Source: Streptomyces sp. CC53
GTDB lineage: Bacteria > Actinomycetota > Actinomycetes > Streptomycetales > Streptomycetaceae
Length of the DNA: 32,680 nucleotides
Assembly (NCBI RefSeq): GCF_001865245.1
Contig: NZ_MKXB01000191.1
Coordinates: 1-32,680 of the forward strand
Direction: 5' to 3'
Made by a program: the position numbers and the translations under genes. The notes beneath the pieces are model-generated. The model was not told the DNA's origin. It saw only the letters and a program-made list of their open reading frames with translations, and did no database searches. Numbering within the stretch: the stretch's first letter is position 1; each line of letters starts with the position of its first letter. Positions 8,191 through 17,024 of the stretch are shown piece after piece.

Positions 8191-9432
8191 ATGCCCGCAG
8201 ACCTCGCCGTCATCGGCCTCGGCCACCTCGGCCTGCCCCTCGCCCAGGCCGCCACCGGCGCCGGCATCGGCACCGTCGGCTACGACACCGACCCGCGACC
8301 GGTCGCCGAGCTCGCCGCCGGGCGCCCTCCCGTCGACGGCTCCCTCACCCCGTCCGAGATCCGCAGGATGCTGTCGGGCGGCTTCCGCCCCACCCCGGAC
8401 CCGGCCGAGCTGGGCCGGGTCCGCACCGCCGTCATCTGCGCCCCGACACCGCCCGGCACCGACGGCCCCCTCGACCTGTCCGCCGTCACCGACGCCGCCC
8501 GCGCCCTCGCCGCCCGGCTGCGCCCGCACACCACCGTGCTGCTGGAGTCGCCCGTGCCGCCCGGCACCACCGAGGACGTGCTGCGCCCACTGCTGGAGGA
8601 GGGCTCCGGGCTGCGCGCCGGGCGGGACTTCCACCTCGCGTACTCCCCGGCACGCCTGGACCCCGGCAACCGCGCGCACGGCTACGCCCACACACCCAAG
8701 GTCATCGGCGGTCTCACCCCCGCCTGCACCGAATCCGCCGCCGCGTTCTACGGCCGCCTCACGGACAAGGTGGTCCGGGCCCGCGGCATCCGCGAGGCGG
8801 AGACGGTCAAGCTGCTGGAGACCAACTTCCGGCACGTCAACATCGCCCTCGTCAACGAGATGGCCGTGCTCTGCCACGAGCTCGGCGTCGACCTGTGGGA
8901 CGTCGTCCGCTGCGCCGAGACGAAGCCGTTCGGCTTCCAGGCGTTCCGCCCCGGCCCGGGCGTCGGCGGCCACGGCGTGCCCGTCGACACGGTCGGCGCG
9001 CACCGGCCGCTGCAGTTGGTGGAACTGGCGAGCCGGATCAACGAGCGGATGCCGCAGTACGTCACCTCGCGCTGCGCCACGCTCCTCAACGAGCACGGCA
9101 AGTCGGTGCGCGGCGCCCGCGTGCTGCTGCTCGGCGTGACGTACAAGCCCGACCTCGCCGACCAGGAGGGCTCCCCCGCACCCGAGATCGCCCACCGCCT
9201 GAGGGCGATGGGCGCCGCGGTCAGCTACCACGACCCGTACGTCCCGGTGTGGCGGGTGGCCGACGTGCCCGTGCCGCGCGCCGACTCCCTGTACGAGGCG
9301 GCGGCGGGCGCCGACCTGACGATCCTGCTCCAGCACCACCGCACGTACGACCTCCAGGGCCTCTCCGTGAAGGCCCAGCTGCTCCTCGACACCCGGGGCG
9401 CCACGCCGACGGGGGCGGCGCACCGGCTCTGA
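8191..9432 (+). CDS. UDP-glucose/GDP-mannose dehydrogenase family protein with altered active site
   Basis: 413 aa. The N-terminal NAD-binding motif GLGHLG (9-14), the PVPPGTTEDV segment and the C-terminal domain with GVTYKPDLADQEGSPAPEI all match the UDP-glucose dehydrogenase family. Catalytic positions differ. The active-site cysteine in the usual GGHCIPVDP is glycine here (GGHGVPVDT, Gly262). The glutamate of SPERVDPGN is alanine (SPARLDPGN, Ala154). The usual KLLENTF reads KLLETNF, putting Thr at the asparagine position. Lys207 and Asp266 remain. Standard two-step oxidation through a thiohemiacetal should not be possible. It may bind a nucleotide sugar, run a one-step reaction or act as a regulator; none can be told from sequence. 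It is followed by a strong shared terminator and convergent guaB3. Confidence 0.85.
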   Translation: MPADLAVIGLGHLGLPLAQAATGAGIGTVGYDTDPRPVAELAAGRPPVDGSLTPSEIRRMLSGGFRPTPDPAELGRVRTAVICAPTPPGTDGPLDLSAVTDAARALAARLRPHTTVLLESPVPPGTTEDVLRPLLEEGSGLRAGRDFHLAYSPARLDPGNRAHGYAHTPKVIGGLTPACTESAAAFYGRLTDKVVRARGIREAETVKLLETNFRHVNIALVNEMAVLCHELGVDLWDVVRCAETKPFGFQAFRPGPGVGGHGVPVDTVGAHRPLQLVELASRINERMPQYVTSRCATLLNEHGKSVRGARVLLLGVTYKPDLADQEGSPAPEIAHRLRAMGAAVSYHDPYVPVWRVADVPVPRADSLYEAAAGADLTILLQHHRTYDLQGLSVKAQLLLDTRGATPTGAAHRL

Positions 9433-9558
9433 GGACGCGGACGTGCCGGGTCCCGCCGCGGACCCGGCGGCCCCACCGCCGACCCGCGACGGACCCGGGC
9501 GGCCGCGCCGGGACGGCCCCGGACGACCGCAGGCCCGCAGGGACGGCCGAGGACGCGG

Positions 9559-9594
9559 ACGGCCCGGTCACCCACTCTCGGGTGACCGGGCCGT
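9559..9594. terminator. Bidirectional terminator between convergent genes
   Basis: A perfect 15-bp stem (9559-9573 with 9580-9594) and 6-nt loop, inner arm CCCGGTCACCC, sits between the plus-strand dehydrogenase-like gene and minus-strand guaB3. It is well placed to stop transcription from both sides. Confidence 0.8.
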
Positions 9595-9623
9595 TCCCGC
9601 GGTTCACGCGCCGCGCGGTGGGC

Positions 9624-10748
9624 TCACCGCCGGTGCTGCGACTCCGCGACCGTGACCTCGACGCGCTGGAACTCCTTGAGCTCGCTGTAGCCGGTGGTGG
9701 CCATCGCGCGGCGCAGGGCGCCGAAGAAGTTCATGGAGCCGTCAGGCGTGTGGGACGGGCCGGTGAGGATCTCCTCCGTCGTGCCGACGATGCCCAGGTC
9801 CACGAGCTTGCCGCGCGGCACGTCCTCGTGGACGGCCTCCATGCCCCAGTGGTGACCCTTGCCCGGGGCGTCCGTGGCACGGGCCAGCGGGGAGCCGATC
9901 ATCACGGCGTCGGCGCCGCACGCGACGGCCTTCGGCAGGTCGCCGGACCAGCCCACGCCGCCGTCGGCGATGACGTGCACGTACCGGCCGCCGGACTCGT
10001 CCATGTAGTCGCGGCGGGCGGCGGCCACGTCCGCGACGGCCGTGGCCATGGGGACCTGGATGCCGAGCACGTTGCGGGTGGTGTGGGCGGCGCCGCCGCC
10101 GAAGCCCACGAGGACGCCCGCCGCGCCGGTGCGCATCAGGTGCAGCGCGGCCGTGTAGGTGGCGCAGCCGCCGACGATGACGGGGACGTCGAGCTCGTAG
10201 ATGAACTGCTTCAGGTTCAGCGGCTCGGCCGCGCCGGACACGTGTTCGGCGGAGACGGTGGTGCCGCGGATGACGAAGAGGTCGACGCCCGCGTCGACGA
10301 CGGCCTTGGAGAACTGGGCGGTGCGCTGCGGGGAGAGCGCGGCGGCGGTGACCACGCCGGAGTCGCGGACCTCCTTGATGCGCTGCCCGATCAGCTCCTC
10401 CTTGATCGGCGCGGCGTAGATCTCCTGCAGACGGCGGGTGGCGGTGGCCTCGTCCAGCTCGGTGATCTCGTCGAGCAGCGGCTGCGGGTCCTCGTAGCGG
10501 GTCCACAGCCCTTCCAGGTTGAGGACGCCGAGGCCGCCCATCCGGCCGATGCGGATCGCGGTCTCCGGGGAGACCACGGAGTCCATGGGCGCGGCCAGGA
10601 ACGGCAGCTCGAAGCGGTAGGCGTCGATCTGCCAGGCGATCGAGACCTCCTTCGGGTCCCGGGTGCGCCGGCTCGGTACGACGGCGATGTCGTCGAACGC
10701 GTACGCCCTGCGGCCGCGCTTGCCGCGCCCGATCTCGATCTCAGTCAC
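9624..10748 (-). CDS. guaB3: GuaB3 family IMP dehydrogenase-related protein
   Basis: 374 aa TIM-barrel protein of the IMPDH/GMPR family without CBS domains. The start MTEIEIGRGKRGRRAYAFDD and the segment RPDIAVVP-like DDIAVVPSRRTRDP are typical of actinobacterial GuaB3. The barrel signature GFGGGAAHTTR (215-225) aligns with the IMPDH loop GxGPGSxCTTR, but His222 replaces the catalytic cysteine. The phosphate-binding glycine loops (ADGGVGWSGDL, ADAVMIGSPLA) remain. The start is GTG with AAAGG about 11 nt upstream. It follows guaB on the same strand but a strong hairpin lies between them. Function in actinomycetes is uncertain: cyanobacterial GuaB3 with a cysteine has been described as an IMP dehydrogenase, which this variant may not be. 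Confidence 0.9.
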   Translation of the reverse strand: MTEIEIGRGKRGRRAYAFDDIAVVPSRRTRDPKEVSIAWQIDAYRFELPFLAAPMDSVVSPETAIRIGRMGGLGVLNLEGLWTRYEDPQPLLDEITELDEATATRRLQEIYAAPIKEELIGQRIKEVRDSGVVTAAALSPQRTAQFSKAVVDAGVDLFVIRGTTVSAEHVSGAAEPLNLKQFIYELDVPVIVGGCATYTAALHLMRTGAAGVLVGFGGGAAHTTRNVLGIQVPMATAVADVAAARRDYMDESGGRYVHVIADGGVGWSGDLPKAVACGADAVMIGSPLARATDAPGKGHHWGMEAVHEDVPRGKLVDLGIVGTTEEILTGPSHTPDGSMNFFGALRRAMATTGYSELKEFQRVEVTVAESQHRR

Positions 10749-10816
10749 GATGTGTGGCCTTTCCCTCTACGTCTGCGCGTACCAGTATCGCCGACCGGCA
10801 CACCGGGCGGCGCATG

Positions 10817-10856
10817 CGGAAGGGGCGGCTCGGGTGGTTCCGGGCCGCCCCTTCCG
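10817..10856 (-). terminator. Hairpin terminator between guaB and guaB3
   Basis: A 13-bp perfect stem (10817-10829 with 10844-10856, arm CGGAAGGGGCGGC) extends inward with wobble pairs. Located 60 nt past the guaB stop, it probably ends or attenuates the guaB transcript before guaB3. Confidence 0.75.
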
Positions 10857-10915
10857 TGCGGTGGGCGCTGCCGGTCGGGGCGCGCGGGTGCCGTGGCGGC
10901 CCGCGCGCACCGCCG

Positions 10916-12499
<1,584 letters not shown>

Positions 12500-12633
12500 T
12501 CAGCCGGAAGCTTTGGACGTTCACACGTATGACATGCGCCATACACCGGGCCCGGGTGGTGGAGGAAACCGCCGGACTCAGGCGGGCGCGATGACGGCCC
12601 CCGTCCGGCACGTGCCGGCGTCGGGCGGCGTCC

Positions 12634-13239
12634 TCACTGCTCGGCCAGCGCCCGGAGCCGGCTGAGCGCGCGGTGCTGGGCGACCCGCACGGCACCGGGC
12701 GACATGCCGAGCATCTGCCCCGTCTCCTCGGCGGTGAGCCCCACGGCCACCCGGAGCAGCAGCAGTTCGCGCTGGTTCTCCGGGAGGTTGGCGAGGAGCC
12801 TGCGGGCCCACTCCGCGTCGTCGCTGAGGAGGGCGCGCTCCTCGGGCCCGAGCGAGTCGTCGGGCCGTTCGGGCATCTCGTCGGACGGCACGGCGGTGGA
12901 GCCCGGGTGCCGCATGGCTGCCCGTTGCAGGTCGGCGATCTTGTGGCCGGCGATGGCGAAGACGAACGCCTCGAACGGCCGGCCGGTGTCCCGGTAGCGC
13001 GGCAGGGCCATGAGGACGGCGACGCAGACCTCCTGGGCGAGGTCCTCGACGAAGTGCCGGGCGTCGCCGGGGAGCCGGTTCAGCTTGGTGCGGCAGTACC
13101 GCAGGGCCAACGGGTGGACGTGGGCGAGCAGGTCGTGGGTGGCCTGCTCGTCGCCCTCCACCGCGCGGTGCACGAGTGCGCCGATCGCCCCGGCCGCCGC
13201 GGGGGGCGCGGGAGACGTCGGCGTCTGGTCGTCGTGCAT
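12634..13239 (-). CDS. ECF-type RNA polymerase sigma factor, SigD/ShbA-like
   Basis: 201 aa. Sigma region 2 is seen as [16 protein letters not shown] through [19 protein letters not shown] and [18 protein letters not shown]. Region 4 is [21 protein letters not shown] followed by the helix-turn-helix [18 protein letters not shown]. Position beside guaB and bldM/whiD matches M. tuberculosis sigD and, from memory, Streptomyces ShbA, an ECF factor reported to transcribe hrdB in S. griseus. The ATG at 13239 is chosen because third-position G/C is about 95% after it but about 63% over the 30 codons back to the next ATG (13329). That upstream ATG, however, has a better ribosome site (GGAGGG, 8 nt), so the start is open. 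No anti-sigma gene is adjacent. Confidence 0.88.
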   Translation of the reverse strand: MHDDQTPTSPAPPAAAGAIGALVHRAVEGDEQATHDLLAHVHPLALRYCRTKLNRLPGDARHFVEDLAQEVCVAVLMALPRYRDTGRPFEAFVFAIAGHKIADLQRAAMRHPGSTAVPSDEMPERPDDSLGPEERALLSDDAEWARRLLANLPENQRELLLLRVAVGLTAEETGQMLGMSPGAVRVAQHRALSRLRALAEQ

Positions 13240-13429
13240 CGGTCCATGGTGCCTTGACCGTGTCTGCTCCGTGGCACCGCGTCCCGCCTTGTGCACCGAA
13301 GCGTTATGAGCAGGTGCGCCGGACGTCATCCCCTGCGCCCTCCCCTCCCGCTCGATCGACTCGTCCCCGAGGAACTCCACCCCTCAAGGATGCGGCATCG
13401 CGCCGGAAACAGACATCAGGCGTGCGCCG

Positions 13430-13455
13430 CCCCGTCCGCGGCGGTGCGGACGGGG
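13430..13455 (-). terminator. Hairpin between bldM and the sigma factor gene
   Basis: A perfect 10-bp stem CCCCGTCCGC / GCGGACGGGG with a 6-nt loop lies 90 nt past the bldM stop. A second, loopless palindrome CCCCGGCGCCGGGG is at 13474-13487. Together they make a credible bldM terminator. Confidence 0.65.
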
Positions 13456-13545
13456 ACATCAGGGGCATGCCGTCCCCGGCGCCGGGGAGTGCCTCGGAGG
13501 CTGCGCGATCCGCCCGACGGGCGGGCGGGACCCCGCGGACACGGC

Positions 13546-14157
13546 CTAGCGCACCAGGCCCCAGCGGAAGCCGAGCGCGACCGCGTGGGCCCGGTCCGAG
13601 GCGCCGAGCTTCTTGAACAGCCGCCGGGCGTGGGTCTTGACCGTGTCCTCGGAGAGGAACAGCTCACGGCCGATCTCGGCGTTCGAGCGGCCGTGACTCA
13701 TGCCTTCGAGCACCTGGATCTCCCGCGCGGTGAGCGTGGGCGCGGCGCCCATCTCCGCGGACCGCAGCCGGCGCGGGGCGAGCCGCCAGGTGGGGTCGGC
13801 GAGCGCCTGGGTGACGGTGGCCCGCAGCTCGGCGCGCGAGGCGTCCTTGTGCAGGTACCCCCGGGCTCCGGCGGCCACGGCGAGCGCCACGCCGTCGAGG
13901 TCCTCGGCGACGGTGAGCATGATGATGCGGGCGCCGGGGTCCGCGGACAGCAGCCGGCGGACGGTCTCCACACCGCCCAGACCGGGCATGCGCACGTCCA
14001 TAAGGATCAGGTCGGAGCGGTCGGCGCCCCAGCGGCGGAGGACTTCCTCGCCGTTGGCCGCCGTGGTCACGCGCTCGACACCGGGCACGGTCGCGACGGC
14101 GCGCCGGAGCGCTTCTCGGGCAAGCGGGGAGTCGTCGCAGACGAGGACGGAAGTCAT
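13546..14157 (-). CDS. bldM: Developmental response regulator BldM
   Basis: 203 aa orphan response regulator required for aerial mycelium and sporulation. The receiver domain (about 1-120) has Asp8/Asp9, Asp54 (LILMDVRMPG) and Lys104 (YLHKDAS). The C-terminal LuxR/FixJ helix-turn-helix (about 137-197) contains LTAREIQVLEGMSHGRSNAEI and DTVKTHARRLFKKLG. The sequence is recognisably BldM along its full length. Literature from memory: Asp54 phosphorylation is not needed in S. coelicolor, and BldM acts as a homodimer and as a heterodimer with WhiI. The start ATG has GGAGGG 5 nt upstream. A sigma-BldN type promoter lies about 125 bp upstream, and whiD diverges from the same region. No histidine kinase is adjacent. 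Confidence 0.97.
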   Translation of the reverse strand: MTSVLVCDDSPLAREALRRAVATVPGVERVTTAANGEEVLRRWGADRSDLILMDVRMPGLGGVETVRRLLSADPGARIIMLTVAEDLDGVALAVAAGARGYLHKDASRAELRATVTQALADPTWRLAPRRLRSAEMGAAPTLTAREIQVLEGMSHGRSNAEIGRELFLSEDTVKTHARRLFKKLGASDRAHAVALGFRWGLVR

Positions 14158-14281
14158 GACCGCCCTCCGCAGCTGATGCGCGTCACCTTGGGCCTCCAGG
14201 CTGGTTACGAATCGTCACCTGTGCGGTTGACGGCCTCGGACATCTGCCCGAGGGCCGGTTGCTTCAACCGCCTCCGCTCTC

Positions 14282-14309
14282 TCAACGACGGTCACCCGAA
14301 AGAGTTACG
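14282..14309 (-). promoter_or_regulatory. Sigma-BldN type promoter of bldM
   Basis: On the minus strand CGTAAC (14304-14309), a 16-nt spacer and CGTTGA (14282-14287) match the sigma-BldN consensus CGTAAC-N16-CGTTGA exactly. The predicted start is near 14275, leaving a leader of about 118 nt before bldM. bldM is an established sigma-BldN target in S. coelicolor. Confidence 0.85.
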
Positions 14310-14530
14310 GGCTCGGCCACCGACTCCAACACTCTACGTGAGGAGTCGCCTACGGAGGAGAGCGCCGCAGGTCATCGGCGTCTCGCTGTCACCTGACCGC
14401 CATCTCACACAGAGCTATGCCCCATTTAGCGCCTTTTCCTTCCATTTGCTGGTGTCTGTAGCTAGATTCGCAATGAGTCATATTTACATCTACTGCGACA
14501 AGACGTCCGCTCAACGAGCCCCGCCGGGGG

Positions 14531-14551
14531 CTCAGTACCGACTCAGTACCG
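14531..14551. repeat. Direct repeat in the whiD leader
   Basis: CTCAGTACCG occurs twice (14531-14540 and 14542-14551), separated by one base, about 20 nt before the whiD start and just upstream of its AAGGGG ribosome site. An 11-bp period puts both copies on one DNA face, so it could be a protein site. Confidence 0.5.
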
Positions 14552-14571
14552 GTTACAAGGGGACATGCGCT

Positions 14572-14889
14572 ATGGCAGATTTCTCCCGCCTTCCCGGACC
14601 CAACGCCGACCTATGGGACTGGCAGCTGCTGGCTGCCTGCCGCGGGGTCGACAGTTCGCTCTTCTTCCACCCCGAGGGGGAGCGCGGCGCGGCGCGGAGC
14701 GCGCGTGAGAACTCGGCGAAGGAGGTCTGCATGCGGTGCCCGGTCCGCGCCGAGTGCGCGGCCCACGCGCTGGCCGTGCGCGAGCCCTACGGCGTGTGGG
14801 GCGGCCTCACCGAGGACGAGCGCGAGGAGCTGATGGGCAGGGCGCGCACCCGGTTGATCACGACGTCCGCGGCGGGCGGCAAGGGGTGA
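14572..14889 (+). CDS. whiD: WhiB-family iron-sulfur regulator WhiD
   Basis: 105 aa. Four cysteines (23, 53, 56, 62) in the C-Xn-CxxC-X5-C pattern ligate a [4Fe-4S] cluster. The GVWGG turn (75-79) and the basic C-terminus (RARTRL) are family features. The sequence and its position next to bldM identify WhiD, needed for late sporulation septation and spore maturation; the M. tuberculosis counterpart is WhiB3. Wbl proteins work by binding region 4 of the principal sigma factor. The ATG at 14572 has AAGGGG 10 nt upstream. An ATG at 14565 is out of frame and would overlap it. A hairpin terminator lies about 150 nt downstream. Confidence 0.96.
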   Translation: MADFSRLPGPNADLWDWQLLAACRGVDSSLFFHPEGERGAARSARENSAKEVCMRCPVRAECAAHALAVREPYGVWGGLTEDEREELMGRARTRLITTSAAGGKG

Positions 14890-15041
14890 ACCGCCCGGCA
14901 CCCGCGCGGGGTGCCCACGACGACGAGGACAGGGGAGGAGCGGGGACCGGGGCCGGTCACCAAGAATCGGGGAAGGCCGGACGGAGCCGGCGGGGCCACC
15001 CCCGGGAACACCACCTCGGACAGCACTGAAGGAACGTTTCA

Positions 15042-15072
15042 GCAGGCCCGTACCGGAACCGTACGGGCCTGC
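15042..15072 (+). terminator. whiD terminator
   Basis: A perfect 12-bp stem GCAGGCCCGTAC / GTACGGGCCTGC (15042-15053 and 15061-15072) with a 7-nt loop, between whiD and the convergent LysR gene (its stop is 116 nt further on). It could serve both directions. Confidence 0.75.
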
Positions 15073-15187
15073 CCCCTGCGCCGAACGAGGCCGCCGGCAC
15101 ACGAGCCGCACGCCCCGGCAGCGGACCGGGCTCGCACGTGGTGGCCCTGCCGGGCGGACCGACGGGCGGGCTGCCGCGTCGCTGCGG

Positions 15188-16090
15188 CTACGCGCGCGTG
15201 GCGGCGGCTGCGAGTTCGTCCAGGGTGGCGGCCACGGCCGGGACCTGCGCGAGGTCCGGGAGGGTGAGGGCGACGATCTCCCGTTCCACGCGGGGCTCCA
15301 CCGCGACGGTCCGGGTGCCCCGGGGCCGTACGGACGCGATGGCCAGCTCCGGCAGCACGGCCACGCCCAGCCCGGCGCCGACCAGGCCGACGACGGCCGG
15401 GTAGTCGTCGGTCGCGAAGTCGATGCGCGGCGCGAAGCCGGCGGTCTCGCAGACCTCCACCAGCTGGCGGCGGCAGCGGGGGCAGCCGGCGATCCAGGGT
15501 TCGTCCGCCAGTTCGCCGATGGTGAGGGAGTCGGCGCCGGCCAGCCGGTGGCCCTCGGGGACGAGGCCCACGAGCCGGTCGGTGAGCAGGGGGCGCACCA
15601 CCAGGTCCTGCCACTCCGCCTCGGCCGCCGTGCCGCCGCCGTACCGGAAGGCGAGCGCCACGTCGCAGTCGCCCTCGCGCAGCATCTCGACCGAGCGCGG
15701 CGGTTCGGCCTCCACGAGGGACACGCGGGTCCCCGGGTGGGCGGCGCGCAGGGCGGCCAGGGCGGCGGGCACGAGGGTGGAGCTTCCGCTGGGGAACGAC
15801 ACGAGCCGGACGCGCCCGGCCCGCAGCCCCGCGATGGCCGCCACCTCCTCCTCGGCGGCGGTCAGCCCGGCGAGGATGCCGGCGGCATGCCGCACGAGCG
15901 CCTCGCCCGCCTGGGTCAGCCGCATCTCCCGGCCGGTGCGGACGAGCAGCGGGGTGCCGGCGGTCGACTCCAGCGCCTTCATCTGCTGGCTGACCGCCGG
16001 CTGGGTGCAGCCGAGTTCGCGGGCCGCCGCGGAGAAGGACCCGGTGGCGGCCACGGCGCGCAGGACGCGGAGGTGGCGGGCTTCGATCAC
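15188..16090 (-). CDS. LysR-family transcriptional regulator
   Basis: 300 aa, the normal LysR length. The N-terminal winged helix-turn-helix covers about residues 1-60 (HLRVLRAVAATGSFSAAARE, TQPAVSQQMKALE). The effector-binding domain follows, with VSLVEAEPPRSVEMLREGDCD and GLGVAVLPELA. A CPRC pair occurs near residue 214 within IAGCPRCRRQL and might sense redox or metals; this is speculative. The start is GTG at 16090. No proper ribosome site is available, but TATAGT lies 6 nt upstream, suggesting a leaderless mRNA. It diverges from the MOSC gene, its most likely target. Effector unknown. Confidence 0.92.
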   Translation of the reverse strand: MIEARHLRVLRAVAATGSFSAAARELGCTQPAVSQQMKALESTAGTPLLVRTGREMRLTQAGEALVRHAAGILAGLTAAEEEVAAIAGLRAGRVRLVSFPSGSSTLVPAALAALRAAHPGTRVSLVEAEPPRSVEMLREGDCDVALAFRYGGGTAAEAEWQDLVVRPLLTDRLVGLVPEGHRLAGADSLTIGELADEPWIAGCPRCRRQLVEVCETAGFAPRIDFATDDYPAVVGLVGAGLGVAVLPELAIASVRPRGTRTVAVEPRVEREIVALTLPDLAQVPAVAATLDELAAAATRA

Positions 16091-16096
16091 CCCTCG

Positions 16097-16102
16097 ACTA
16101 TA
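16097..16102 (-). promoter_or_regulatory. Candidate -10 of a leaderless LysR transcript
   Basis: TATAGT on the minus strand ends 6 nt before the GTG, so transcription would begin at the start codon. No -35 match is visible. An odd palindrome AAGGG-C-CCCTT at 16102-16112 overlaps its upstream edge and may be the autoregulatory site. Confidence 0.45.
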
Positions 16103-16207
16103 AGGGCCCCTTGGGAGGGTGCCGGAATACTCGCTGCTTGCTTTGGGCTCGTGCGGTAGCGTGCCCGCCCAGGAGACCGCGCGAGGGGAAGCAGGAGGGG
16201 CAGCGCG

Positions 16208-16891
16208 ATGAGCGACGGCACGGTGGGCGGACGGCTGCTGACGGTGAACGTGGGGCGGCCGAGGAACGTCGGCTACTCCGACGCGCCGGGCGGCGCCACG
16301 GGCATCGGCAAGGCCCCGGCGGAGGGGCCGATACGGGTGAGCGACCCGGGCCCGAAGGGCACCGGCGGGGGCGGGGTGGCCGGGGACGCGGTGTGCGACC
16401 TGCGGCACCACGGTGGCTCGGACCAGGCGGTGTACGCCTTCGCCCGGGAGGAGCTGGACTTCTGGGAACAGGAGCTGGGACGGCCGCTCGCCAACGGCGT
16501 GTTCGGTGAGAACCTCACGACGTCGGGGCTCGACGTGGACGGGGCGCGGCTCGGGGAGCGGTGGCGGGTCGGCGGGTCGGTGGTGCTCGAGGTGACGACC
16601 TCGCGCATCCCGTGCCGCACGTTCGCGAGCTGGCTGGGCGAGCGGGGCTGGGTGAAGCGCTTCACCGAGCGGGCCGCGCCGGGGGCGTACCTGCGGGTGG
16701 TCGAACCGGGCGAGGTGCGGGCGGGCGATCCGGTGGAGGTCGTGTACCGGCCGGACCACGAGGTGACGGTGGGGCTGGTGTTCCGCGCGCAGACGACGGA
16801 GCGGGAGCTGCTGCGCCGTGTCCTGGCGGCGGGCGACGCCGCGCATCCCGAACTCCGGGAGCGGGCAAGGAAGTACGCGGCCCAGGTCTAG
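16208..16891 (+). CDS. MOSC domain protein (YiiM-like)
   Basis: 227 aa. The MOSC fold of molybdenum cofactor sulfurase C-terminal domains is shown by RHHGGSDQAVYAF (66-78), NGVFGENLT (96-104) and the conserved cysteine in TSRIPCRTF (Cys136). The closest known type is E. coli YiiM, which uses molybdenum cofactor to detoxify N-hydroxylated bases; whether this protein does so is inference. The C-terminal helical part (about 180-227) resembles the YiiM extension. The ATG follows GGAGGGG by 7 nt. A TAGCGT minus-10-like hexamer lies about 50 nt upstream. It diverges from a LysR regulator. Confidence 0.88.
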   Translation: MSDGTVGGRLLTVNVGRPRNVGYSDAPGGATGIGKAPAEGPIRVSDPGPKGTGGGGVAGDAVCDLRHHGGSDQAVYAFAREELDFWEQELGRPLANGVFGENLTTSGLDVDGARLGERWRVGGSVVLEVTTSRIPCRTFASWLGERGWVKRFTERAAPGAYLRVVEPGEVRAGDPVEVVYRPDHEVTVGLVFRAQTTERELLRRVLAAGDAAHPELRERARKYAAQV

Positions 16892-17006
16892 GCGGAGCTC
16901 GCCCGGGGGGTCGCCGGCGGGGGCCGGGCGGCTGCCGGAACGACCAGGCAGCGGCCTGGCGGGGGTTGTGCGGGGATGGTGGGCGCGCGCCCGCGCGAAG
17001 GTGCGG

Positions 17007-17020
17007 GGCACTAACGTGCC
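17007..17020 (+). promoter_or_regulatory. Palindrome and candidate -10 before the dehydrogenase gene
   Basis: GGCAC-TAAC-GTGCC is a perfect inverted repeat. It contains TAACGT (17012-17017), 7 nt before the ATG of a gene lacking a ribosome site. A leaderless start covered by an operator is a reasonable reading. Confidence 0.4.
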
Positions 17021-17024
17021 GCGT

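Larger units (their letters stand above)
14158..14571. other. Divergent bldM-whiD regulatory region
   Basis: 414 bp without a gene, noticeably AT-richer on the whiD side (14400-14500). It holds the sigma-BldN type promoter reading to bldM, a TAGATT minus-10-like hexamer at 14463-14468 reading to whiD without a clear -35, and a 10-bp direct repeat next to the whiD ribosome site. Confidence 0.7.

Noticed and set aside
14183..14209. Second sigma-BldN-like match closer to bldM (CGTAAC with a partial -10 at 15 nt)
   Set aside because: Only 4 of 6 matches in the -10 and wrong spacer length; the site at 14282-14309 is perfect.
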